A DNA stretch of 64,000 nucleotides from Isachenkonia alkalipeptolytica (GTDB taxonomy: Bacteria; Bacillota; Clostridia; Peptostreptococcales; T1SED10-28). The notes under the pieces were generated by a model that did not search any database, was not told the origin of the DNA, and saw nothing but the letters and a program-made list of their open reading frames with translations. The DNA lies in NCBI RefSeq assembly GCF_009910325.1, contig NZ_SUMG01000003.1, positions 1 through 64,000 on the forward strand. Reading direction: 5' to 3'. Shown one piece after another: positions 36,402-45,901 of this stretch. Each line of letters opens with the position of its first letter. Positions within the stretch are counted from its first letter, which is position 1. The translations under genes were made by a program, and so were the position numbers.

Positions 36402-37508
36402 ATGGAAAATACAATTAAAGTGTTGATTGTGGATGATTCCGCCTTTATTCGCCAAATTATTCGGGACATATTAAGCCGGGACCCGATTTTCGAAGTGGTG
36501 GATTATGCAAGGAACGGAAAGGACGCCATTGAAAAAGTTCAGCGTCACCGTCCGGATGTAGTCACCATGGATGTGGAAATGCCCATACTGAATGGTATCG
36601 AAGCCTTGGAAATTATTATGGAAAAGCATCCGGCCCCCGTGGTGATGTTTAGCAGCCTTACCGCCCAGGGAACCGAGGCCACAATGAAAGCCCTGGAATA
36701 CGGGGCTGTGGACGTTGCCAAAAAACCTTCCCATCAGGATTTAAAGGATCTCTCAGAGCTGAGTCAGGAAATTATCCAAAAACTGAAAACCGCAGCCGGG
36801 GTGAAAAACATTCAAAAGCCCCAGCGGGTACAAAGTGAAAAGGATTTAAAAATCATTCGGAAAAGTTTAGTGGATATCAGCCAAAGCCCCAAGGAAAAAG
36901 GCTTCTTGGATCCCCGTTCAGAGACACCGAGGATTGTAGCTATAGGAACATCCACCGGTGGCCCCAGAGCCCTTCAACGAGTGATTCCCCTGATCCCGAA
37001 AAACACCAAGGCCAGTTTTGTGATTGTACAGCACATGCCTCCGGGTTTCACCAAATCCCTGGCGGAACGACTGAACACCCTATCGGAAATCACCGTGAAG
37101 GAAGCCGTCCAGGGGGAAGTTTTGCAACCGGGACATGGATACATCGCCAAAGGTGGGGCCCATCTTCGGCTTAAAAAAAATTCCCGAGGACAGCTGTTTT
37201 TAGACCTGGGAGAGGATCCCCCCATAGCAGGCCATCGTCCTTCGGTAAATGCCTTATTTCAGTCCCTTCGTCAGGAAAACATTCAAGACGTGATCTCTGT
37301 GATTATGACGGGCATGGGTTCCGACGGGGCCAAAGGAATACAGGAATTGAAAAAGGCCACGAAGAATCATGTAATTGCCCAAAATGAAGAATCCTCTGTG
37401 GTTTACGGTATGCCCAAGACCGTGGTGGAACAAGGGGATGCCGACGAAGTGGCGGACCTGGATGAAATTACGAAAAAAGTTTTAAAACACTTGGAGGTGC
37501 AAAAGTAA
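36402..37508 (+). CDS. cheB: Chemotaxis methylesterase/deamidase CheB
   Basis: 368 residues. The receiver domain has phosphorylation site D57 (VTMDVEMPILNG). The C-terminal methylesterase has the Ser-His-Asp triad in IGTSTGGPRAL, VQHMPPGFTK and MTGMGSDGAKG. It removes methyl groups from receptors. No cheR is seen in this window. It overlaps cheA by one base. Confidence 0.96.
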   Translation: MENTIKVLIVDDSAFIRQIIRDILSRDPIFEVVDYARNGKDAIEKVQRHRPDVVTMDVEMPILNGIEALEIIMEKHPAPVVMFSSLTAQGTEATMKALEYGAVDVAKKPSHQDLKDLSELSQEIIQKLKTAAGVKNIQKPQRVQSEKDLKIIRKSLVDISQSPKEKGFLDPRSETPRIVAIGTSTGGPRALQRVIPLIPKNTKASFVIVQHMPPGFTKSLAERLNTLSEITVKEAVQGEVLQPGHGYIAKGGAHLRLKKNSRGQLFLDLGEDPPIAGHRPSVNALFQSLRQENIQDVISVIMTGMGSDGAKGIQELKKATKNHVIAQNEESSVVYGMPKTVVEQGDADEVADLDEITKKVLKHLEVQK

Positions 37509-39592
37509 TGGACATGAATCAGTATTTAGACATTTTTATTGAAGAGACCAAAGAGCATTTGCAAAGCATGAATGAAATCCTGTTAAAGCTGGAGAGTTTT
37601 ACATATGATAAGGATTTATTGAATGAGATGTTTCGTATTGCCCATACCATCAAAGGGATGTCCGGGACCATGGGTTATCAAAACATTGCAGGACTCACCC
37701 ATGAAATGGAGAATGTTCTGGATTTAATCCGAAACGATGAACTGAAAACCACAGAGGAAATCGTGGATATTCTATTTGAATGCTTTGATCAATTAGAGGG
37801 CTATATCAACAACATCGAGCAGGAAGGCAGGGAAGGGGAAAATCGGTCCGAGGACCTGATCCGGAGTTTGGAAAACATCAAACTGGGAAAAACAGCAGAA
37901 AAAACCCCTCCGGCAGCCCCAGGATCTAAGCAGGAACCGGATTCCTCTTCCCCGGATCCCTTAGGAAATATCGCTTTGCCGGAGCATGTAGCCCAGGCGG
38001 CGGAGAAATCCAGGAAAGAAGGTCTTTCTTCTTATTTTATTAAGACCACTCTGGATGAAAAATGCATGCTGAAATCCGCAAGAGCCTATATTTTCATCAA
38101 CCGTCTGGAGCGGGTGGGTGAGATTGTTTATTCCAACCCTTCCATTGAAGATATTGAAGATGAAAACTTTGATCTGTCCTTTGAAGTCCTGCTGATTTCC
38201 AAGGAAGAACAGGATTTCTTAGAAAAAGAAGTGGATGATATTTCGGAAATCAAAAGCATTGATTTCACCGAGTTGCGAGGTCAAAAGGGAGGCGTTGACG
38301 CCGAGGAGAAACCGGAGACCGAAGGAGAAGATTTGCCGGTTGCATCTCCAAAAACCCCTGAGAACCCTGCCGTGGAGAAAACCCCTGCTTCCAAGGAGAA
38401 ACAGGAAAACGGGAATAAAGGTAAAACCGGTAAAACCGTTCGGGTGGATATTGATCGACTGGATAATTTGATGAACTTAGTCAGCGAGCTGATTATTATT
38501 AAAACCCGCCTGGAAGATGCCGACGGAAAACAGGATGCGGCAAAGGTCAATGAAACCACGGAATATTTAGAGCGGATCACCACCAGTCTTCACGATGCGG
38601 TGATGAAGGTGCGCATGGTTCCCATTGAGCGGGTATTCAACCGTTTTCCCCGAATGGTTCGGGACCTTTCTAAGGATCTGAGTAAAGATATTCAACTGGA
38701 TATGGCCGGTAAAGAAACGGAAGTGGACCGTACCGTCATCGACGAAATCGGAGATCCCTTAATTCATTTAATTCGAAACTCCATTGACCATGGGATTGAA
38801 GGACCGGAGGTTCGCCGGGAAAGCGGGAAGGAAGCTAAGGGTACCGTAAGGCTGGAAGCCTATCCCGACGGCAATACCGTGGTGATTGAGGTGGAAGACG
38901 ACGGAAAAGGCATCGATGTGGAAAAGGTTAAGGAAAAAGCCTTTAATAAAGGGCTGATTACAACCCAGCAAAAAGAGCAGATGGAAGACAGCGATGCGGT
39001 GGATCTTTTATTCACCCCCGGGTTTTCAACGGCAGACCAGGTCTCGGACCTATCCGGAAGAGGGGTCGGCCTAGACGTAGTAAAAACCAAGATCGAATCC
39101 TTAGGGGGAGACATTGAGGTCACCTCAAAGCCGGGAATAGGAAGCAAGTCCGTTATTCGCCTACCCCTGACCCTGGCCATTATCCAGGCCTTACTGGTCA
39201 AAGTGGAGGCGGAAAAATATGCCATTCCCTTAAACACCATCAAGGAAATCACCACCATCCATAAAGATAAGATTCGGGACATTCAAGGGAACAAAGTAGC
39301 CCTTTACCGGGACGCCACCCTGCCGATCTTAAAACTTGCGGAACTCTTAAGGGTGCCGCCGGTGGAAAAGGAATTTGAAGATCCGGAACATACCGTGGTG
39401 ATTATTCGAAAAGGAGACAAGACCGCAGGAATCATTGTGGACGATTTAATCGGACAGCAGGAGATTGTCATTAAATCCCTCGGGAAGTTCTTAAACAATA
39501 TCGAGGGCATTGCGGGGGCCACGATTCTCGGCAACGGTACCGTAGCCTTAATTGTGGATACCAACTCGTTTTTCAGAAAGGAGGGTAAATAA
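37508..39592 (+). CDS. cheA: Chemotaxis histidine kinase CheA
   Basis: 694 residues with the full domain order: P1 HPt with phosphorylated H46 (FRIAHTIKGMSG), a P2 region, a Glu- and Pro-rich linker, P3 dimerisation, P4 ATPase (HLIRNSIDHGIE, DDGKGID, FSTADQVSDLSGRGVGLDVV) and P5 CheW-like at the end. It phosphorylates CheY and CheB. Starts and stops overlap with cheB and cheW, so the three are probably coupled. Confidence 0.97.
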   Translation: MDMNQYLDIFIEETKEHLQSMNEILLKLESFTYDKDLLNEMFRIAHTIKGMSGTMGYQNIAGLTHEMENVLDLIRNDELKTTEEIVDILFECFDQLEGYINNIEQEGREGENRSEDLIRSLENIKLGKTAEKTPPAAPGSKQEPDSSSPDPLGNIALPEHVAQAAEKSRKEGLSSYFIKTTLDEKCMLKSARAYIFINRLERVGEIVYSNPSIEDIEDENFDLSFEVLLISKEEQDFLEKEVDDISEIKSIDFTELRGQKGGVDAEEKPETEGEDLPVASPKTPENPAVEKTPASKEKQENGNKGKTGKTVRVDIDRLDNLMNLVSELIIIKTRLEDADGKQDAAKVNETTEYLERITTSLHDAVMKVRMVPIERVFNRFPRMVRDLSKDLSKDIQLDMAGKETEVDRTVIDEIGDPLIHLIRNSIDHGIEGPEVRRESGKEAKGTVRLEAYPDGNTVVIEVEDDGKGIDVEKVKEKAFNKGLITTQQKEQMEDSDAVDLLFTPGFSTADQVSDLSGRGVGLDVVKTKIESLGGDIEVTSKPGIGSKSVIRLPLTLAIIQALLVKVEAEKYAIPLNTIKEITTIHKDKIRDIQGNKVALYRDATLPILKLAELLRVPPVEKEFEDPEHTVVIIRKGDKTAGIIVDDLIGQQEIVIKSLGKFLNNIEGIAGATILGNGTVALIVDTNSFFRKEGK

Positions 39593-40038
39593 TGTCACAG
39601 ACCCAACAATACGTAATTTTCAAACTGGAGGGGGAGAGCTACGGCATCCCTATTGAATATGTAAAAACCATTGAAAAGATGACGGAAATGACCCGGGTAC
39701 CCAACGCTCCCGACTACCTGGAAGGGGTGATCAACCTCCGGGGGGAAGTGGTTCCCATTATTAATATGCGAAAACGCTTTGATCTTTCCGAGCTTGATGA
39801 GGCCGAAGATACCCGAACCATTATTCTGGAACTGGAGGAAATCAGCGTAGGTATGATCGTGGACAGTTCCTCCGAAGTGCTGAGTATTAATAACAGCGCC
39901 ATCGATCAAACCATCAGCTTAGACGCGGCGGTACAGGACGAACACATCCGGGGCATCGGAAAAATTGACGAGCGGATGATTATTCTTTTAAATCTTTATA
40001 AGGTGCTTCAAATCCAAGACAGTGAGACGCTGTCCTAA
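39592..40038 (+). CDS. cheW: Chemotaxis coupling protein CheW
   Basis: 148 residues, one CheW/SH3-like domain: QYVIFKLEGESYGIPIEYVK, then NAPDYLEGVINLRGEVVPII and a VDSSSEVLSI block. It links receptors to CheA. AGGAGG is present, and the start overlaps the cheA stop. Confidence 0.96.
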   Translation: MSQTQQYVIFKLEGESYGIPIEYVKTIEKMTEMTRVPNAPDYLEGVINLRGEVVPIINMRKRFDLSELDEAEDTRTIILELEEISVGMIVDSSSEVLSINNSAIDQTISLDAAVQDEHIRGIGKIDERMIILLNLYKVLQIQDSETLS

Positions 40039-40050
40039 AGGAGGGGTTTT

Positions 40051-40668
40051 ATGGCTTCCATGTCTATTGAAAGCTTAAACCAACAGCATATTGATGTATT
40101 AAAGGAAATCGGAAATATCGGTGCCGGCAATGCGGCCACGGCCCTGGCGGGCATGCTGGGCAAAAAAATCGATATGGACGTGCCCAAGGTGAAAATCCTC
40201 GACATCCAGGAGGTAGCCGAGGTCCTGGGCGGGGAAGAGAACATTGTGGCGGGAATTTACTTTAATGTTCATGGAGACATCCAGGGAAACATCATGTTTT
40301 TACTGGATCTGGATTCATCCAAATTACTGACGAACATGTTAATGGGAAAGAGCAGTGAAAATGGTGAATTGGACGAGATGGACCGCTCCGCTCTTCGGGA
40401 AGTGGGAAACATTTTATCCGGGGCCTATATCGCCTCCTTGGTTTCCTTGACGAATTTCAACATACACCATTCCGTACCTTCCTTAGCCGTGGATATGGCG
40501 GGAGCAGTGATGAGTGTGCCGGCGATCCAGTTCAGCCATATCAGCGATAAAGTGCTTTTTATTGAAACGGAATTAAAAGAGGGAAAGGACTTGGTAGAGG
40601 CACGATTTTTCTTAATTCCCGATGAGCCTTCCTTTGAAAAGATCTTAAACAGTCTGGGAGTGTATTAG
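40051..40668 (+). CDS. cheC: CheY-P phosphatase CheC
   Basis: 205 residues. Two phosphatase motifs of the E-x2-N type are visible: KEIGNIGAGNAATAL (E19, N22) and REVGNILSGAYIASL. CheC removes phosphate from CheY-P and is activated by CheD, the next gene. AAAGGAGGGG is upstream. Confidence 0.95.
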   Translation: MASMSIESLNQQHIDVLKEIGNIGAGNAATALAGMLGKKIDMDVPKVKILDIQEVAEVLGGEENIVAGIYFNVHGDIQGNIMFLLDLDSSKLLTNMLMGKSSENGELDEMDRSALREVGNILSGAYIASLVSLTNFNIHHSVPSLAVDMAGAVMSVPAIQFSHISDKVLFIETELKEGKDLVEARFFLIPDEPSFEKILNSLGVY

Positions 40669-40671
40669 CCT

Positions 40672-41160
40672 ATGGGAAATATTATTAAAGTGGGGATGGC
40701 GGATTTGCAGACCACGGATAAGCAAGGAGTACTCACCACCTTAGGCCTGGGATCCTGCGTCGGCATCACCCTGTATGATCCGGTGAAAAAAATCGCCGGG
40801 ATGGCTCATATCATGCTTCCCGACAGCCGACAGATTAAAAACAATGCCAACAAAGCCAAATTTGCCGACACCGCCATTGATGTCTTAATTGAGGCGATGA
40901 GGGAAAGGGGGGGGCAGCCCAAGAATTTCCGGGCGAAGCTCGCCGGAGGGGCCCAGATGTTTACCTTCGGCAACGGGGGCAATGACATTATGAAAATCGG
41001 ACACCGTAATGCCCTGGCCGCGGAAGAAAAACTGGGGGCTTTAAAAATCCCCGTCATCGCCAAGGATGTAGGGGGAAGTTATGGAAGAACCATCGAGCTC
41101 TACGGCGACGACGGCCGGTTGTTTATTAAAACCATCGGCCATGGAAGTCAAACCATTTAA
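40672..41160 (+). CDS. cheD: Chemoreceptor glutamine deamidase CheD
   Basis: 162 residues. Catalytic Cys29 is in LGLGSCVGITLYDP and His46 in MAHIMLPDS; LAGGAQMF and GSYGRTIEL complete the family pattern. It deamidates receptors and pairs with CheC in the adaptation loop. It starts four bases after cheC and lacks a strong ribosome binding site of its own, which suggests coupling. Confidence 0.95.
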   Translation: MGNIIKVGMADLQTTDKQGVLTTLGLGSCVGITLYDPVKKIAGMAHIMLPDSRQIKNNANKAKFADTAIDVLIEAMRERGGQPKNFRAKLAGGAQMFTFGNGGNDIMKIGHRNALAAEEKLGALKIPVIAKDVGGSYGRTIELYGDDGRLFIKTIGHGSQTI

Positions 41161-41192
41161 AAAAACAGATTGAGGCTAGGAGGCTTAGATCT

Positions 41193-41915
41193 ATGGAACA
41201 TAAAGGCCTTTGGAAGGATTACAAGGAAAAAAAAGATCCGAAAGCCCGGGAAAAGCTGATTGAACATCATGTGGACATTGTAAAAATCGTGGCGGGTCGA
41301 CTGAGTATCCAATACGGCGGTCATGTGGAGTATGATGATTTGGTCAGCTACGGGATTTTCGGGCTCATTGATGCCATTGAAAAATTCGACTTGGAAAAGG
41401 AAGTGAAATTTCGAACCTATGCTCAAATTCGGGTAAGGGGAGCGGTGATCGATCAGCTAAGAAATCTGGACTGGATTCCCCGTTCCATTCGACAAAAGGC
41501 CAAAAAACTGGAAAGGGCCTATCAGGAACTGGAGGAAAAACACAAAAGACATGCCACGGAGGAGGAAATTTGTCAACACATGGAAATTTCCAAAGCGGAA
41601 CTCCAGGATCTTTTAACCCAGATTAACAGCTTTAACTTAGTATCCCTGGAAGAAAAACTGGAAGAGGGAACCACTTTTGATCTTCCCAAAAAAGAAGAAG
41701 AAGTTCCGGAAAACATCTACATAGAAGGGGAAACCTACGAAATCCTCCGCAATCGCATTGAAGGATTGCCGGAGCGGGAAAAACAGGTGATTTCCCTGTA
41801 TTATTATGAAGAACTGACCTATAAAGAGATCGGAGAAATCATCGGGATTTCCGAATCCAGGGTTTCTCAAATTCATTCAAAGGCAATCATTCGTTTGAAA
41901 AATCAACTGGACTGA
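41193..41915 (+). CDS. sigD: Flagellar sigma factor SigD (FliA, sigma-28)
   Basis: 240 residues with regions 2, 3 and 4 in order: VEYDDLVSYGIFGLIDAIEK, then FRTYAQIRVRGAVIDQLRNL and WIPRSIRQK, and region 4 YYYEELTYKEIGEIIGISES. It directs late flagellar and chemotaxis genes. No flgM anti-sigma gene is in the window. Its late place in the operon follows Bacillus subtilis, where distance from the promoter affects its level. TAGGAGG lies upstream. Confidence 0.96.
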   Translation: MEHKGLWKDYKEKKDPKAREKLIEHHVDIVKIVAGRLSIQYGGHVEYDDLVSYGIFGLIDAIEKFDLEKEVKFRTYAQIRVRGAVIDQLRNLDWIPRSIRQKAKKLERAYQELEEKHKRHATEEEICQHMEISKAELQDLLTQINSFNLVSLEEKLEEGTTFDLPKKEEEVPENIYIEGETYEILRNRIEGLPEREKQVISLYYYEELTYKEIGEIIGISESRVSQIHSKAIIRLKNQLD

Positions 41916-41948
41916 GGGATTAGGATTCTTAAATAAAGGAGTGGTGTA

Positions 41949-43778
41949 ATGAAGGCATCGGTAACGATCACAGAAAATCACTACGACATGGCCCTAGAAA
42001 AAGCCTTAACAGAGTTACAGGCAAGCAAAGAGGAAGTGGACATTGAACTGCTGGAGGAAAAGAAAGGGCTTTTTACTAAAAAGACGGTCACCATTAAAGT
42101 AAGCAAGAAAAACGAACCGATTGAAAAAAACCTGGAACGTTCAAAAGAACTGCAGGAAAAAGGGATGGAAAAAATCAACGGCGGGACACCGGATGAAACC
42201 ACGGGGTTTGTCCTCTCCTATGAGGAGGATGGGGTATACGCCACCCTGAAAAACCGGGAAACCCTGGGTAGTGATAAAAAAGAGCTGATCACCTATCTTT
42301 CCCAAAAGAAGGTACAGGATGTGGATAGTAAGACCCTGTTTGAAATAGACGAAACGACCCTGGGGGAACCGGTGAAAATTGCCCCGGCCCAGGAGGAAGT
42401 ATTGATTGACAGTGAAGTAGAGATTACCCTCCGGAATGAAGGTCTCGAAGCCAATATCACCCTGACAAAGCCCTATGGAGGAAAAGTTCCAACGGTAGAA
42501 GAGGTCATGGATAAGCTGCATCAGGAAAAAATTGTCTACGGCATTGACCGGGAACAAATTGAAAAAATTCTGGCCCACCGGGTATTCGATAAACCTTTTC
42601 AAATTGCCGGGGGAGATCGGCCGAAGAAAGGGAAGGACGGAGAAATCCGTTACCTGGTGGACGTGGAGGCCAAAGCGAAACCGAAGATTTCCGACAGCGG
42701 AACCATCAACTTCAAGGAGTTAAACATCATCAACAATGTGGAAGTCGGTACGGCCCTAGCGGAGTTGATTCCTCCCGGGGAAGGAAGGCCGGGGAAAAAC
42801 ATCTTCGGGGAAGAAATCCCGCCGGAAAAGGGCCGGGAAGCAAGGCTACCCAAGGGGAAAAACACGGAAATCTCTGAAGACGAAAGGTTTTTACACGCCT
42901 CCCAGGCCGGTCAGGTACAATTGATCGACGGAAAAGTGGAAGTGAAAAAGGTCTATGAAGTTCCCGCAAACGTGGATAACTCCACGGGAAACATTGCTTT
43001 TAAAGGAAAAGTACTGGTCCGGGGAAATGTGAAAGCGGGCTTCAATATTGATGCGGAGGAGGACATTGAAGTTCAAGGGGTGGTGGAAGGCTCGGAACTA
43101 AAGGCCGGGGGAGATATCATCCTCAACCGGGGGGTTCAGGGAAACAATCAGGCGGTGTTAACAGGGGAGAATATCATCGCCAAGTACATTGAAAACGCCA
43201 CGCTGAAAGCCAAGGGGAACATCGAGGCGGAAGCCATCCTTCACAGTATCGTTCAGGCCAAGGGCTCAATAACCGTAGGGGGAAAAAAGGGCCTGATCGT
43301 GGGAGGCAGCATCAAAGCTCAAAAAGAGATCCGGGCAAAGGTTATGGGATCTCATATGGGAACCATTACCAATGTGGAAGTGGGCCTTGATCCCGAGGAT
43401 AAAGAGTACTTCGATGCCCTGGAAAAAACCCTTGAGGAAATCGATAAAAACATTTTAAATCTGAACAAAACCATTGAACTCCTGAAGAAGTTGGAAGGCA
43501 TGGGAAAGCTTACCGAGGACAAAGAGACGATGCTGATCAAATCTTTAAAAACCATGGAGTTTTTAAACAATAAAAAAGTGAACAGTGAAAAGGAAATTGA
43601 AAGTCTCAGATTCAAAATCGCCAATGCAAATATGGGTAAGGTCAGTGTTTCCTCGACGATTTATCCCGGAGTAAAAGTCCGGATCCTCAACGGTGTACGA
43701 CACATTTACGAGGAAATGTCCAATGCCACCCTTTACCGAAAAGAGGGGGATGTGGTCATCGGACCCTATGAAAAATAA
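41949..43778 (+). CDS. DUF342 (FapA) family protein with Jag-N-like domain
   Basis: 609 residues. The first about 60 residues (ALEKALTELQASKEEVDIEL) resemble the Jag/KhpB N-terminal domain. The DUF342 part follows, with a repeated turn-rich region (KAGFNIDAEEDIEVQGVVEG, GDIILNRGVQGNNQ) that suggests a right-handed beta-helix like bactofilins, then a coiled coil (about residues 475-560) and a small end domain. Clostridial fla operons commonly carry such a gene. Its function is not known; a scaffold or polymer-forming role is inferred. AAGGAGTGG is upstream. Confidence 0.8.
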   Translation: MKASVTITENHYDMALEKALTELQASKEEVDIELLEEKKGLFTKKTVTIKVSKKNEPIEKNLERSKELQEKGMEKINGGTPDETTGFVLSYEEDGVYATLKNRETLGSDKKELITYLSQKKVQDVDSKTLFEIDETTLGEPVKIAPAQEEVLIDSEVEITLRNEGLEANITLTKPYGGKVPTVEEVMDKLHQEKIVYGIDREQIEKILAHRVFDKPFQIAGGDRPKKGKDGEIRYLVDVEAKAKPKISDSGTINFKELNIINNVEVGTALAELIPPGEGRPGKNIFGEEIPPEKGREARLPKGKNTEISEDERFLHASQAGQVQLIDGKVEVKKVYEVPANVDNSTGNIAFKGKVLVRGNVKAGFNIDAEEDIEVQGVVEGSELKAGGDIILNRGVQGNNQAVLTGENIIAKYIENATLKAKGNIEAEAILHSIVQAKGSITVGGKKGLIVGGSIKAQKEIRAKVMGSHMGTITNVEVGLDPEDKEYFDALEKTLEEIDKNILNLNKTIELLKKLEGMGKLTEDKETMLIKSLKTMEFLNNKKVNSEKEIESLRFKIANANMGKVSVSSTIYPGVKVRILNGVRHIYEEMSNATLYRKEGDVVIGPYEK

Positions 43779-43822
43779 GCTTCGGAAGCAGGTACCCGGA
43801 TTGAAGGTCAAGGAGGGATTCT

Positions 43823-44110
43823 ATGTCGGTTAAACCTATTGATAAGCAGCTGATGTATCAAAACTCTATACATGAGGCGAAGAATAAACAGAACCAACAG
43901 AACAAGCCCATGAATACCAATCAGATGCTGGAAAATGAAGAGGCTAAAAAGCAGAAGGAAGAGGAAAGCCGGATCCAAAAAGGGGAAGGAACCAAGGGGC
44001 AAAAGATCAAGCGGGAGAAGAAAAATCCCCGGGACAGTGAACAAAAAGAATCCCGTAAAAAGGAAGCAAAGAATAAAAAACGGGGTAACAAACTGGATGT
44101 ACGAATCTAA
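43823..44110 (+). CDS. Small charged protein of unknown function
   Basis: 95 residues. A short N-terminal segment (SVKPIDKQLMYQNSIHEAKN) is followed by a very hydrophilic Lys-, Glu-, Gln- and Arg-rich run and a final LDVRI. The ribosome binding site AAGGAGGG is excellent, and the gene sits in line with sigD and the DUF342 gene, so it is real. Similar small genes with this kind of start and end occur at this place in clostridial fla operons. Most of it looks disordered. No function can be given. Confidence 0.7.
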   Translation: MSVKPIDKQLMYQNSIHEAKNKQNQQNKPMNTNQMLENEEAKKQKEEESRIQKGEGTKGQKIKREKKNPRDSEQKESRKKEAKNKKRGNKLDVRI

Positions 44111-44134
44111 GGAAGAATGAATGAGGTGTAGGAT

Positions 44135-44620
44135 GTGGGAAACGGAAATGAAAGTATGTTGACGGTGCAAATCCTGATGATGGGTCTAATTCTGATATTA
44201 ATTGCCCTGGCCCTGATCCTTCTGTTTAAAAAAGGGAAAGAGGACAGGGAGATCAGGTCGGAACGGGGACAGGAAATCCTAAAAACCGAAGAACAGGGAA
44301 GGGAAGCCCTGAATGCCAAAAAGATATACCGTATGGCCCGGGAATTGGAAGATATTCAGGAAGAGATGATTCAACTGAAAAAAGAACAAAAACAGCTCCA
44401 TCACCGGATAGACTCCTATAGGAAACGGCAAGAGCCCGGGAAAGAGCAGCCCTTTGACCAGGTATTAAACCAGAGCCTCTTCCAACAAAAGAATGAAGAT
44501 GTGCTTCAGCGCTATGAAGAGGGAATGGAGCCCGGAGAAATTGCCCGTAGCCTGGGAAAAAGCCTTCGGGAAGTGGAAATGGTAATAAAACTGGGGAAAC
44601 AGGAAAATAGAGGTGACTAA
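44135..44620 (+). CDS. swrB: SwrB-like protein (DUF6115)
   Basis: 161 residues from GTG 44135 (GAGGTG upstream). One N-terminal membrane segment (ILMMGLILILIALALILLF), a charged coiled coil (about residues 35-100) and a C-terminal small helical domain (YEEGMEPGEIARSLGKSLRE) that looks like a helix-turn-helix. Bacillus subtilis SwrB has the same layout and the same place between sigD and rpsB; it promotes assembly of the export apparatus. The call rests on architecture and synteny rather than strong identity. Confidence 0.72.
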   Translation: MGNGNESMLTVQILMMGLILILIALALILLFKKGKEDREIRSERGQEILKTEEQGREALNAKKIYRMARELEDIQEEMIQLKKEQKQLHHRIDSYRKRQEPGKEQPFDQVLNQSLFQQKNEDVLQRYEEGMEPGEIARSLGKSLREVEMVIKLGKQENRGD

Positions 44621-44622
44621 AT

Positions 44623-45021
44623 ATGGGAAGAAAAGTCTGGTCCGGTCTTCTAATCGGCATGGCCCTGGGGATCTTCATAAGCGGAAGTCTTTGGTCCTTG
44701 CTGCTACAGGATGGAGCCTCCCGGGAGACCGGGGAAGTAGTTCAAGACCCCGGTGAAGGGATCGTCGGAGAAGAAGAACCTTCGGAAGGGGAATCCGGTG
44801 AGAAAGAAGAAAGGGAAGCTGTGGTGGCCTTCGAGATTTCGGAGGATGCCTCCATTGAGGAATTTCTTTACGACTTAATGGTCGAAGGGGTGATCACCTC
44901 GAAACAGCAGAAGCAGGAAATTTACGAGGTGCTTACCTATCAGGGGTTGGATGCCGGGGTTCGGGAAATCCCTCTTTATGCCTCCACGGAAGAGATCCTT
45001 GAGGCGATTGGGAACCGGTAA
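44623..45021 (+). CDS. Membrane-anchored protein of unknown function
   Basis: 132 residues, starting two bases after the swrB-like stop. An N-terminal membrane segment (VWSGLLIGMALGIFISGSLW) is followed by a Glu- and Gly-rich spacer and a small C-terminal domain (FEISEDASIEEFLYDLMVEG). The last part resembles the LysM-like start-of-domain pattern seen before the catalytic part of MltG-type proteins, but no catalytic domain is present. It is the last gene of the superoperon. Function unknown. Confidence 0.7.
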   Translation: MGRKVWSGLLIGMALGIFISGSLWSLLLQDGASRETGEVVQDPGEGIVGEEEPSEGESGEKEEREAVVAFEISEDASIEEFLYDLMVEGVITSKQQKQEIYEVLTYQGLDAGVREIPLYASTEEILEAIGNR

Positions 45022-45038
45022 TTAATCAAAGAAAATTA

Positions 45039-45067
45039 TTGCTTAAATCCCCGATGTATGATAATAT
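45039..45067 (+). promoter_or_regulatory. Sigma-A promoter of rpsB
   Basis: TTGCTT at 45039-45044, a 17-nt spacer and TAATAT at 45062-45067. It makes rpsB independent of the flagellar operon; no terminator is seen between the two. Confidence 0.8.
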
Positions 45068-45097
45068 ATTTTAGTGATAAAAACACACACTTTAGGA

Positions 45098-45138
45098 TTT
45101 TCCAAGGAGTGCTTAAAACCTTTTAAGTCCTTGGAAAA
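45098..45138 (+). promoter_or_regulatory. Nested hairpin in the rpsB leader, candidate S2 control element
   Basis: An outer perfect 11-bp stem (TTTTCCAAGGA at 45098-45108 and TCCTTGGAAAA at 45128-45138) encloses an inner perfect 7-bp stem (CTTAAAA and TTTTAAG, loop CC). Only GTG is unpaired between the two on the left. It lies about 40 nt before the rpsB start and has no T-run, so it is a structured leader rather than a terminator. Autoregulation by S2 is inferred. Confidence 0.75.
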
Positions 45139-45176
45139 GATGAATAAAGTGGAGGAAAAACTAAGGAGGTGCAGCT

Positions 45177-45875
45177 ATGTCTGTAATATCAATGAAACAA
45201 TTATTGGAAGCCGGTGTGCATTTTGGACACCAAACCCGAAGATGGAACCCGAAAATGGCGGAGTACATTTTCACGGAAAGAAACGGAATTTACATTATCG
45301 ACCTGCAAAAAACCGTAAAACTGGTGGAAGAGGCTTATAATGTAGTACGGGACCTTTCTGCCGAGGGAAAGAAGATTCTTTTTGTCGGAACCAAGAAGCA
45401 GGCCCAGGAAGCCATCGCCAAGGAAGCCGAGCGATGCGAAATGTTCTATGTGAATCAACGGTGGTTAGGTGGAATGATGACCAACTACAAAACCATCAAA
45501 AAGCGAATTGACCGACTTCATGAACTGGAAAAAATGAGTGAAGACGGAACCTTCGACGTACTGCCGAAGAAAGAGGTTACCCAACTTCGAAATGAAATGG
45601 AACGATTGGAAAAATTCCTAGGGGGAATTAAGGGCATCAACGGAGTACCGGATGCCATCTTTGTAATCGACCCTCGGAAAGAGCGAAACGCCATTAAGGA
45701 AGCCCACAAACTGGGAATCCCTGTAATCGGTGTGGTAGACACCAATTGTGACCCCGATGACATCGATTATGTTATTCCAGGTAACGACGATGCCATCCGA
45801 GCCGTAAAACTTCTCACCGCCACCATGGCCAACGCCGTATTGGAAGGTAAGCAGGGAGAACAAATCGAAGAGTAA
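45177..45875 (+). CDS. rpsB: Small ribosomal subunit protein S2
   Basis: 232 residues, normal S2 length. Family blocks are [45 protein letters not shown] and [21 protein letters not shown]2 binds the 30S head and is needed for S1 or mRNA docking. AAGGAGGTG precedes the ATG. It is paired with tsf as in nearly all bacteria. Confidence 0.98.
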   Translation: MSVISMKQLLEAGVHFGHQTRRWNPKMAEYIFTERNGIYIIDLQKTVKLVEEAYNVVRDLSAEGKKILFVGTKKQAQEAIAKEAERCEMFYVNQRWLGGMMTNYKTIKKRIDRLHELEKMSEDGTFDVLPKKEVTQLRNEMERLEKFLGGIKGINGVPDAIFVIDPRKERNAIKEAHKLGIPVIGVVDTNCDPDDIDYVIPGNDDAIRAVKLLTATMANAVLEGKQGEQIEE

Positions 45876-45901
45876 ATCAAATAAAATAGCTTCGAACTCT
45901 A

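Noticed and set aside
38235-38471. Plus-strand frame of 78 residues inside cheA
   Set aside because: It is a frame-shifted shadow of the cheA linker with no start signal.
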